Assembly: GCA_963693305.1 (NCBI GenBank)
Contig: OY855904.1
Span: forward strand, 32,266,242-32,330,241
DNA: 64,000 nucleotides
Direction of reading: 5' to 3'
Source: Meandrina meandrites
Taxonomy: Eukaryota > Cnidaria > Anthozoa > Scleractinia > Meandrinidae
The stretch's first letter is position 1. Every line of letters starts with the position of its first letter. A program made the translations under genes and the position numbers. The notes beneath the pieces were generated by a model, which worked only from the letters and a program-made list of their open reading frames with translations, was not told the origin of the DNA and searched no databases. Below are positions 35,691 to 64,000 of this stretch, in pieces.

Positions 35691-36545
35691 ATTGCCACGG
35701 AGTTTGTCGGCCTTAAAATTGCCACTTTTAAGAGTCCTTAGATGTGCCACTTAAAACTGTTTTTAAAATTGCCACTTAAAACAGTTCTTAAGGACGTTCG
35801 CGCGAAAATTTTCTAGTCGATAGATTTTTCTAAAATGCTTACTGAGGACGGATAATGAGTTACTTGTGCCAGAAATACAAAAAAAAGTGGGGGTCACCGA
35901 CTTCGTTTCAGAGATAAAGTCTGTAGAAAACTACCCTGATTTTGAAAAATTGGCGCACGTAATTTCGCACGGCTTTCAAGGTTTGTAGTTTAAATTATCG
36001 ATGATGAGAAAACGGAGGCAAACGATCTTGGTGATATTTTGAAGAAGTGCGTCTGTTGCGTAAATAATTTTAAGTTTTGCCATCTTTTATGCAAAACTTA
36101 GCCCTGGAAGAGGCATTTGAACCCGTCGTACGGCAAAACGAAAAGATCAAAAAGCGGAATTCGAACGTGCGTGGGGCAAAAAAAATCAACCTTTTAATCG
36201 ATAGATTTTTTTTCATTTTCTCACAAAACGTAGATAATCGTTAACAAAAGTGATCTGTTAAGAAAAAAGTAAGGGTCACCGACCATTTAAGCGAGCAAAC
36301 TGCAAGCGAAGTTATCGAAACGGCTACTCACTCTATTTGTGGTTGGTTTGCCACTTTTCGGAGTCCTTAAAAGTACACTTGAAGTAGTTCTTTAATTGCC
36401 ACAGAGTTTGTCCTTAAAATTGTCACTTTCCAAGTTCCTTAAATTGCCACTTTTAAGCGTACACAAAAGTGCCACTTTTAACAGTTCTTAAAAGTACCAC
36501 TTTTAAGAGCTCTTAAAAGTACCACTTTTTCGATGTAAATTTACG
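35691..36545. repeat. Array of the degenerate motif, parts 2 and 3, with another TTAA start
   Basis: Motif units occupy 35691-35790 and 36345-36540. Between them a segment begins TTAAGGACGTTCGCGCG at 35788 and holds two GGGTCACCGAC motifs, like those in the TTAA element of NDUFS4 intron 2. I could not find its matching right end, so it may be a truncated third TTAA element. Confidence 0.5.
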
Positions 36546-39500
36546 ACTCTTTTAGTTTCCGTCTCCCTTTTAAGTGAGTTTTACATAGATGATGATAATG
36601 ATTCTCTTTAAGGTGCACGTTGCTTATATACTTGTCACTATTGATTTCTAGTACAAAAGAGATCTATTGTACATGTAGAAGCTTAGTTACTTACAATATT
36701 AAAAATAGTTATCCCTAACCTTGAGTTGAACGTGCCAGGAATAAATTACTAGTATGATGTGTAAATTAAAAATAAGTATTCTTTAGAATTTTGTTTGTAC
36801 AGGAACAGATGGTAACACTTCTGGTTCGACTTGAAAATCGTAAACAACTTAGTATTAAAATATGGAGGAAGTGGGTTGGATCAAAGCGAGTGCAGTGACA
36901 CGCATTTTCTTCTCCGAGATATCTTGTAAAGTAGTTTGTTTGAATTGATTTTATAACAATCTTTAGTTTAACTTTTTTTGTATAATCTTGTTACTAAAGT
37001 TTAATTTTATTCTGTAAAAATGTTCTCTGTAAGTGTTATATTGCTCGTGTTGTTTTGTGTTTACCAGGCATTTTCGGGATCGTAGTAAAACTTTGGAAAG
37101 AAAACGATTCTGACAATGTTTACTCACGGGAAGGAACGTACATGAAAGTAGTCTTCTACGCAGCTGCACCTGTTCCTAGAATGGACTGCGCAGGTCACTG
37201 CGTAAGCATAAATCAAGAATTTTGACATTTTGACAGATGATTGACAGTTTATACGTGGTCCCGATAAAAGAGCTTGAGCAAGATTTTTGAGTCAGATGTC
37301 ACTAGATGTTGTGAACAGCTCGTACAGTAAAAAAGTGCTAGATTCAGAGAACAAGAAATAGTTACCAACAAGAAGTTCTGTTCGTAAATATAGAAGACAG
37401 AGGACCAAGCTAATTTCTCCGAATACAGTGCATTCTCCTTCCACAGATCGTTGTAAGATAATCATCAAGGCAATCTTTAAGGTGAGAACTAAGGAACCAG
37501 TCATTGTTTATCGCTTGGGTTGGGAGTGGGGGAGGGGTAGCGCAGTGGATTTTTGTTGCTACACAGTCAGGGTTAGGGTAAGGGTTTTTATTATTTATAG
37601 TGATCCCACCACCACCTGAAATTCTCATTTTTTCTGGTCCCCCCCCACCCCTAATGCCTGTCAATTACGGCTGATCCCCTCCTTCGTTCTTAAGAAAACC
37701 ATGTGATCCCCCCTTAAACCTCCGCTTCCCCAGGTGATAAATAGTGACCGGTTCCTGCTTATATACAGCTGACGTTAGTAAATACAGTTGTCTTTCACTA
37801 TTGATTTCTAGTACGAAAGTGATTTATTGTACATGAAAGGAAGTTAGTTTTTCATGCAGAAGATTGATGCAGTTTTCAGAATATAATATTTTTATTGGTT
37901 ATAATTAAAAATCCAGATTAACTTTTGGACATTAACTTTTGAGGAATATAACGCAAGAATAAAATACTACTTTGAAATGCAGATCCAAATGTAAACTTAT
38001 GTAACTGTATCTATTGTAACTATTGTAGAAGTATTGATATATATTCAGTATCTTTATTCTTCTGGTTCTGAGGTATTTTCTGAGTTCGGTTCCTTATACT
38101 TAGGAAGGGGTCTTATCCCTCTCGTGAAAATAACAAGGAATCATTCTTGGTACGCCGTAAAATGTCAAAAATTTAGAGATGAGCAGAGATGACATATACT
38201 TTGTTTCGTTTTTAGGCGTTTTATATCTTTATATTCAAACTTTTTAATTTTCCAATTTTCAACTATTATTTATTTCTTTTGACATTGCCTTGGAAGCCTA
38301 ATCTTGTGTTCTGTTGGTCCCCCTGAAGGAGGTGACCTTATTCGGTGACTCAGGCGACATACTTTATGAAGTATACATAATGTACTATTCATCATCGTTT
38401 TGAACCCGACCAATATGAGAACAGAACCTTATTTATTAGGCGAAGCCAAGTGTACACTAGTTCCCAGGGTTATGACTGCAATGTATTGCTCAGAATAACG
38501 CCATATATTTCACATAAACTTACATCAAGTAAATATTAATTTTCATAGTTTTACAAAGACTAGCGAATCAAACCCATTTATTCAACTACAAAATAACAAA
38601 CATTCCGAGCAATTCCATGATCTAGGTTTTTCCCTGTACGTGTCTTTATTTTGTGTGTGTGTGTGTTTTTCTTACATATATACAACGCTTTCAACTACAA
38701 TGAATCAGCTATGGTTTAGATTTATTTTGTAAATAAATGTCATTGATTCCTCGATCTCTTGTAAAACTTCTATCGATCGTAGTAAGCGTTCGCAAAAGTA
38801 AAAAACAAACTTTTGATACGTTCGCTTTCGTGACTGCATGTTATAACTTTCACCTCACGATTTTACCGCGACGACCGCCGGACACGCTTCTTAATCGCTG
38901 TAAAAGCTAAAGAAATCTTCCAGAAAACATTTTAGGGAAACTTGTTGAATAGAACTAAGGTTCAAAAGGACGTGAGTTGTCGTCATCATCACTCAATTTG
39001 AATACGATGTTCCTTGATCTTACGTTATTATTAACCAATCGTCGTATATGCGTGCCCATTCCCGAGACCCTCAGCGCGCCCACTTTGATCGAATCGAGAT
39101 TTTTCTGTATACCAACAAAATACCTTTACCTATATAAAGATTCTTACGCGAACTGAGCCGAAATGAGATGCAGATCTCTTATTTATACTCGCGCTTGTAA
39201 GGGACTGGCGCGAATAGTTTATAATATTTAAAACATTCTTTCCTCGTCTTTACATTCTTTCCTCGACAAAAACACTATAAACGAAAGAACGCCCTTCCCA
39301 AGGGTTTACGCATCGCTGGTTGCTCCCCAGGGGAGCAACGAACAATAACGTCAATGCACTTATTAGAATTCTGCGAACCTTGCAAATCCATCATTCTCTG
39401 AAGAAGACCGCAGAAGGCGATCGAAAATTTAGAGTATCCCTTTTTATATTTTTTAGATCTGTTTAAACCGTTTATATATTTTAAATTTATAATATTTCTT

Positions 39501-39870
39501 TGTTTCTTTTGACAAGAAGGAAGACGACTAAAGTTTTACAATCATTTCTTTCTCTCTTTCCGCTCTTCCTTCCTTTCTTTTTCCATTTTATTTTAATTAT
39601 TTCTTGCTGTACATGCCTTTGAGCTATTAGGATCGGTCTATAATTATGGACTAACAAGTCGAAACTTTTTTCATTTTTTCTTATTGTCTTGAAAGAATGT
39701 CTTTCGGCCATTTCTTTGAGTTGTCTTTTTATTTCATTGTCATTATATGCGCGAGTTAACAAGATGGAAGATTTTACTCCTATGAAGTACACCGACTGAT
39801 CAGGTCTTACTTTTTTAGTCAATTAAGCAAAAGTGACTTCTTGGACGTTTTTCCAGTGACATTGTTTTAA
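36546..39870. other. Intergenic, no conserved gene seen
   Basis: Two related segments of about 60 bp lie at 36641-36690 and 37787-37846 (TATTGATTTCTAGTACRAAA). The rest is AT-rich with no supportable frame. The right end probably includes 5' sequence of the gene at 39878. Confidence 0.5.
39131..39139 (+). promoter_or_regulatory. TATA box upstream of the cysteine-rich peptide gene
   Basis: TATATAAAG followed 30-60 bases later by a plausible leader and a donor-like CTTGTAAGG at about 39194. Joined to the acceptor TTTCCTTTTCAG at 39894 this would make a spliced 5' UTR. The link is inferred. Confidence 0.35.
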
Positions 39871-39877
39871 TATTGTG

Positions 39878-40177
39878 ATGCATTTCCTTTTCAGGACAAT
39901 GAGTTGGTTATTTATCGCGGTTACAACAATCCTCATCCTTTCACAACAGGCCACCTGCAATCCTCTGGCCAGACACATGAGGGCGTGGGAAGGCGCCTGC
40001 CCCCGATGTAAACGTGCACTCCCACTAACAGAAGAAAAGAGGACCGAAGAGGACTGTCTTCCAGGGAGTCACTGTAAGAAAAACGTGATCGAGGAGCGTG
40101 ACGAAGAGTGCGATCCAGGAGTCTGGTTCTGCAAACTAGGAATGAAGACCATGCTCAACAGCGTAACTGCCAAATGA
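39878..40177 (+). CDS. Small secreted cysteine-rich peptide
   Basis: The open frame has 99 residues from the ATG at 39878, but the likelier start is 39899 (MSWLFIAVTTILILSQQATC, 92 residues). That ATG gives a clean signal peptide and follows an acceptor site by four bases. The mature part has six cysteines spaced C-x2-C-x15-C-x5-C-x10-C-x5-C. It includes two related blocks, EDCLPGSHCKK and EECDPGVWFCKL. Dibasic sites (CKR, EEKR) would allow prohormone-type processing. I do not recognise the family; secreted matrix, hormone-like or defence roles are all open and no specific role is supported. AATAAA signals follow at 40249 and 40369. A third block of the same CxPG type lies after the stop. Confidence 0.6.
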   Translation: MHFLFRTMSWLFIAVTTILILSQQATCNPLARHMRAWEGACPRCKRALPLTEEKRTEEDCLPGSHCKKNVIEERDEECDPGVWFCKLGMKTMLNSVTAK

Positions 40178-40256
40178 AAACATGGGTCTCGTCGGTTCTG
40201 TAAAATGTTGGTTCAAGTTAAAATTAAGGCAAAGTAAGCGTTCAGTGAAATAAACC

Positions 40257-40295
40257 GACGAAGACTGCCCGCCTGGAAAAGTTCTCTGTATCTCG
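40257..40295 (+). other. Out-of-frame third CxPGxxxC block after the stop
   Basis: In the +1 frame relative to the CDS at 39878-40177, GACGAAGACTGCCCGCCTGG and the next bases encode DEDCPPGKVLC, then a stop. It matches the two blocks in the coding region. It may be a decayed duplicate or part of an alternative exon. Confidence 0.45.
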
Positions 40296-40368
40296 TCATA
40301 ATGATAAAGCCAAATTTTAATAAATGTAACTTAGTAAAGGTATAGAAATAGGCTTGAAAAAAAAATTC

Positions 40369-40374
40369 AATAAA
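40369..40374 (+). terminator. AATAAA poly(A) signal
   Basis: AATAAA 192 bases after the stop at 40177. A closer AATAAA at 40249 may be an alternative. The next repeat element begins about 90 bases downstream. Confidence 0.45.
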
Positions 40375-40461
40375 TGATCATAGTATCTGAATAATCGTTA
40401 ATCTCTGATCTCTAAGTCTTTCCTCGAACGGCAAATCCAACCTCCCAACCCGGGGTTAGGG

Positions 40462-41574
40462 CATCCTCGGAGACCCAGGGGCAGTTAGTCGGGGCAAAAC
40501 GAAGTAAACCGGGCAGAAATCGTACCAGCGAAAGTTTTCTATAAAAGTTTAAGAGCCCCTGGGAAACAAGTCTCTCCAGACCATTTTCCAAGCATCTCTG
40601 CGAATGCTGGCCCCTAATTGAGCAAAAAAAAAAAATCCTTTGTATTATTTTGACCAATCGGCGAACAGTAATTTCAGGGTCACTTTGGTGTGTTCTTACA
40701 GGGCATTCTATTTCAATTTACATTAGAGAACCACGAAAAGTCGGGGAATCATTTCGGATGTTAGAAAGAAATATATTTCAAGATCTACCCGGATATTGTC
40801 ACTTGGACTGATCAGAGGAATCGATCGAAAACAGTGGCTTGTTTACCTGTATGCGACACATTGGCGGCCGCTCGGCACACTCGTCTTATCTCGTCTGGCA
40901 CGTGCGGTAAAACAATGTACGCAGCGCGGACAAATTGCAGTCGGGCGAAAAATGTTGAGATAAGGAAGTCAGAAAAATGTAAAATCAAACGTACAAGCCA
41001 GTACTAGTAAATTTCAGAAAATTGAGACCTTGAAGTTTACATCAATCACTCATTTAATTTCTTTTTTATATTTTTTTTTATTTTCGGATATTTCGGGCAA
41101 CTGGAATATTCCCGTGCTGCAAAGAAATAAGTGCGGGCTAGACGAGTATGCCGAACCGCCCTCAATACGCTGCACAGGTAAACAAGACACAATTTATATT
41201 TACGATACATCTGATCGGTTCAAACAAAAATTACCGGTGGATGTTGATATATTTTTCTTTCTGACATCCGAAATGACTTCCGACATTTTTCGGCTATCTT
41301 ATGTTAATTAAAATAAAATATGGCCGATGCAATAACCGCCTTGAGAACACACGAAAGTGACTCTGAAGTTACTACTCGCTGATTGGGCAAAATAATACAA
41401 AGGATTTTTTTTTGCTCAATCAGGAGTCAGCATTCGCAGAACCAACTGGAAATGGTCTAGAGAGACTCGTTTCCCAGGGGCTCTTACACTTTTATAGAAA
41501 ACTTTTGCCGCTACGATTTCTGCCCGGTTTACTTCGTTTCGCCCCCACTAACTGCCCCTGGGTCTCCGAGGATG
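40462..41574. mobile_element. Second foldback element, arms about 430-450 bp
   Basis: The arms 40462-about 40890 and about 41125-41574 are inverted copies. Both outer ends read CATCCTCGGAGACCCAGGGG into the element. Shared inner blocks include CTTGTTTACCTGT and CATTTCGGATGT. The centre is about 235 bp. A third, single copy is at 32761. There is no coding capacity for a transposase; short frames inside are arm sequence. Confidence 0.82.
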
Positions 41575-41618
41575 GGGTTAGGGTTGAGAACGAAGTGACG
41601 ACTGAAATTTCAGCCTAT

Positions 41619-42177
41619 CGTACTAATTTTCACGGGATTAATTTTCGCGATATTCGCGATTTGCAAAAAAAAAAAATCACGAAATTAAAGACTCGCGAAA
41701 AAATGTTCCAGCGAAAATAAATGACACGAAATTTAATACCCTCTGTAAGATTCTCTTATCATGCATCGTCACCAGTCACTTGCGCTCTCGCGCTCTTTGT
41801 TTCAGCGAAAATCGAGGCGCCTGAGGAGGAGGCAGATGATTAGCCATGTTCACGTCCTCTTTCCTGATCCGAATCATACAAGAGAGAGAGAGAGGACATA
41901 TGACCTGTGTATGATAACGTTGTTTGTTGTCGCAAACGAACATACCAACCTGTTTATACTTCTGTTTTGTTAAGGTTTTATTCAAATATTGTAAGATATA
42001 GCTTTAAGATAGGTGACTCTGAAGCTATCCGTTTGTTGGCAAGGGTTATTCTTTGGTAAATTTTCGCGAGATTTAGTTCCTTTCAACACGCTTTTCCCGC
42101 TGAATCGTGAAATTTAGTTCTCGCGAAATCTCCCTCTTCCATTTTTGCGAAATTAGGTTCCCGCGAAAATTAGTACG
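41619..42177. mobile_element. 559-bp MITE with CGTACTAATTTTC ends
   Basis: The left end CGTACTAATTTTCACGGGA is complementary to the right end at 42159-42177 with one difference. Many TTTCGCGA-type subterminal motifs occur near both ends. It begins 45 bp after the second foldback. Confidence 0.75.
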
Positions 42178-43656
42178 AATAAGGTAAGTACTTATACCAT
42201 ACAGGAACTCAAGGTATGTTTCTCCAAAGCGACTCATATTTGGTTGAATTTGCATAGCATAATTGAGAGAACTGAGGCATTTCGTGTTACAATGGAGAAA
42301 GTACAAGCAGAAATCTAGACTTCGTGACAAATGACAACTGACTCAAACATTTCAACTGACAAATGTACGTCTCTTAAGGGTATACCTCCAATTCAAAGTG
42401 ATCTTGAAACGACAAACTAATGAAAACTCATATAAAATGCTGGGTACACACCCTATCCCGAGAAAAAAGAGATGGCCAAAGTTGGCTACAATTTTATCGG
42501 ATTGTATTAAACTGTCTCTTGGTTTGTCAATTTGTATTAAACGTGGTCTATTAATGTTAAGAAAGCATATTCTTTTTCGCTATGTAGCCGACACTGATAA
42601 AATTAAAATTCTGTCATTGTACGTTTACAGATAAAAATCAACAAAAATAGTTCAACCTTGTTGCAATTCAAGAAAACAGGCATTTACTTTCCTTTTCTCT
42701 TATTTTGGCTCCGAAACGAAAGGAACAACGGCCTAATGGTTTGCATTTAGGCCTTGTGTTAATCCTTTTCACAACTGAATTTTAATAATCTTGGTGACTC
42801 TAAAACTAACGAGCATAACACTCCTCCTAAAATGCGTATGGACACGAAGGGCCACAGTCTCAGTGCATATACGCCAGTCAGCAAGAAGTGTGAAGAGGGG
42901 AAAGCACCATGATCAAGATTAGGAGAGAATCGAGAGTCGATCGAGAGTAACTAAATAACGACAGCGCGCGCTCCATGAGATCAGCATACCGGTATATGCT
43001 CAAATAACTTTAAACTAACTAACTAAACTATTTCTTATATTTGGGTGCTAAACTTGTGGCGGAGCTCACTGAAGAGCGATCATCTTCTCTTCCCACAAGT
43101 CTCTTGAGTCGTTCCAGATGATGGTACGCTCTATGAAACTGTTTTTAAGGCTTCTCCTAACGTGAGAGAGAAAAAGGATTCTGTAGCGTCAGGTATTTTG
43201 TCCCTAAATTCCAGAGATCGATAGATTGGGATCTCCCATATTGACCTCCTGCTCGGTTAATAAGAGCTAAATATTAACCACAAGAGCGATTTTCACTTGA
43301 GCGTCGAAAGAAGTTCGCATTTGCTTTGGTTTTACATTACTATGCTTAGTGATTGGTTTAAAAATCTTCCATCACTTTTTCATCCATTCAGATGTTAAAC
43401 CAAAACCAATCGTGTGTCGCTCGGGTACGTTTTCCCGCGCTTTGCACACTGGACCGGTTCACCCGCTTGTATAGATTTTCAGTCATCGGCCAAATTACCA
43501 CTACTCATGTGAGAGACTATAAGCCACAACTGGTCGGCATATTACAGATATTACCTCATACAAACTGGATAACCACAGTAAGTTAACTTACGTAGAGTTC
43601 GTTTCAGTAGACGTGTAGCAAGTGCGGGTCTGCCGATTCCAGCTTAGCTCACGTTA
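42178..43656. other. Intergenic, no gene seen
   Basis: Mixed-composition sequence with several short frames but no recognisable domain, repeat pair or RNA. Confidence 0.4.
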
Positions 43657-44057
43657 TTTAGGTGGGGGTACACCCGATTTTGAGTGAATTTTTAAGAGCC
43701 TTAAGCTAGGAAGGGATAGAAAAAAGAAAATTACTTTTGAAACACCAGCAGACAGTTGACCCCCACGCAAGAGCACCCCAGTTTGTCCACCTACTAATTT
43801 TTAACTTCAAATTCTAATTTTAAAATCACATTAAATCTTTTTATATTTCTTATTTCTCTAAATTTTACTAAACCTTTGAGAAAAACTATCTCTTCCCAAA
43901 CATTCCCAAAAATCACCCAAAAATTTACAAAACCCGCTAGACAAAGCTTGGTGAAATGAGCACAGAGTTTCTGGATTTCTTGAAACGCGGACGAGATATT
44001 CGCATTAAACCAAGTTTAGCGGTGGAAAAACAGGCTTCAGGTGTACCCCCGCCTAAA
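43657..44057. mobile_element. 401-bp MITE with TTTAGGTGGGGGTACACC ends
   Basis: The left end TTTAGGTGGGGGTACACC is complementary to the right end GGTGTACCCCCGCCTAAA except for one base. A second, left-truncated copy lies at about 53226-53477. Target duplication not clear. Confidence 0.78.
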
Positions 44058-44985
44058 CGCTGTCTAAAATTCGTTTTAACCATCGGCTGCCACTGTTGCT
44101 GTTGACTCTGCTGTGCACGTATTTAACAAGGTCAACCGTAAAGGCCAATCGTAAATGTCTGAAACAACAACAAAAAAATATGTTGTCTTTTTCAAAATTG
44201 TCCAAAGCAACTAATCAACCAACTAGACGCGGAAAAATCCTTTCAAGCTCAGCGCATTAATTTGGCCTGCATTTGATTGGTCGAAACGATAGCTGCTAAT
44301 AATTAGAGATGAATTATTTATCTCTATTCAGACTCTGGTTGACTTGCTTGTTCTTTGCGTTGTTTGCTGTACTGGCAGTGCTGACTCAGTTGCCTGCTAC
44401 AATGAGTTTGTGCCCTTGCTGTCTTTTTGCACATGTTTCCTGTCAGGTTTTACCCCAGCAGCGTTATTCGGCCTTAGTTTGTTAGGACCACGAGGAAGGA
44501 AGGCCCTCAGGCCGTGGAAACGAGGTTGCACTTCCGTCCGCTTAGCTGGATACCAGATGACGTCACAGCATAAAACGTGCCCCAACAGAAATGAACTTGG
44601 CCGCTTTTTGTGCGAGCTGTAATATCATTTTATCACTTCGAATTAATTTGAAGTCAGAAAGAAAAAAAGGAAAAATCAATCAATAAATAAATATAAATAA
44701 AAAGGAAATCGAAAAAAGTGTCCGAGTTCCCCGTTTATACATCGTAATGTTTCAGTTTTGATAAGACTTCCGGTCTCGCTTTGACTTTTTGACTGCTCAC
44801 TGAAACGTATCTGAAACCGGAAGTTGAGTTCCTTATCAAGTGTCTTTTGCATGGATTATCGGTCGCAAATTTGATTTGCTTTGCAAATGTAAATATTGGG
44901 CTCGTCTGAGCGTTGTCTGCATAAGAACCTCAGACAGGATCTTCGAGTATTTCACAACAATTGTTCCTATAGAGCCTACAAAGTG
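44058..44985. promoter_or_regulatory. Upstream region of the mucin-like gene
   Basis: No gene is seen. Two ETS-type cores face each other: ACTTCCGGT at 44766-44774 and ACCGGAAGT at 44816-44824. They lie within a larger imperfect palindrome (TTGATAAG at 44758 to CTTATCAAG near 44840). They are 160-220 bases upstream of the start codon and are plausible promoter elements. No TATA box is obvious. Confidence 0.4.
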
Positions 44986-63878
<18,893 letters not shown>

Positions 63879-64000
63879 GTAAGTAACTGAAGCAATTTAC
63901 AAAATGTTAAATAGGTTACAAAGCGCTCTTAAAGATCTATGGACGGACTAGCAGCTGACAGCCAGGATCATGGGCGAGGTATTTACTCTTACAGTTCCTC

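Noticed and set aside
37565..37590. GGGTTAGGGTAAGGG, telomere-like
   Set aside because: Only two imperfect units are present, which is too short to be an interstitial telomere array.

Overview
The window looks like nuclear DNA of an anthozoan cnidarian, most likely a stony coral. The evidence is intron-rich animal genes, a NIDO-AMOP-VWD mucin-like gene of the type found in coral skeletal matrix, tRNA-derived SINE copies, and many small terminal-inverted-repeat (TIR) elements. No species can be named from the sequence alone.

Layout. 1-5560 (-) holds most of a BEL/Pao LTR retrotransposon; its 3' end runs off the left edge. About 5890-6530 (+) is a small TATA-driven gene for a very short, GPI-anchor-like glycopeptide. 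8178-9562 is a foldback element. 10195-14181 (+) is NDUFS4 (complex I) in four exons; its second intron carries a TTAA-type element with another element nested in it. 18453-25665 (-) is endophilin-A in ten exons, and 25992-30957 (+) is the ARL15 small GTPase in six exons. These two genes are head to head, 326 bp apart. 31-44 kb has no conserved gene. It is packed with repeats: a long inverted repeat whose left arm is interrupted by a MITE, a TTAA-flanked element, arrays of a short degenerate motif, and a second foldback. It also contains one small gene for a secreted cysteine-rich peptide (39878-40177, +). 44986-63878 (+) is the 5' part of the mucin-like gene (12 exons seen, about 806 residues), which continues past the right edge. 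Its first intron (8.4 kb) contains a 3.9-kb element with perfect 76-bp TIRs, a LINE fragment, a minisatellite and several MITEs.

How the parts relate. NDUFS4, endophilin-A and ARL15 are housekeeping-type genes in CpG-poor DNA rich in the palindrome TACATGTA. The mucin-like gene and the repeat-rich part are visibly CpG-richer. NDUFS4 and ARL15 are also close neighbours in the human genome, so this pair may be an ancient linkage.

The most distinctive structural signal is a set of transposon-derived insertions with readable target-site duplications. One is a 22-bp insertion identical to the termini of the foldback element at 8178-9562 and flanked by an 8-bp duplication. Exon boundaries were placed by hand from reading frame, GT/AG sites and family conservation. 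Every coding junction given for the four multi-exon genes keeps the reading frame.
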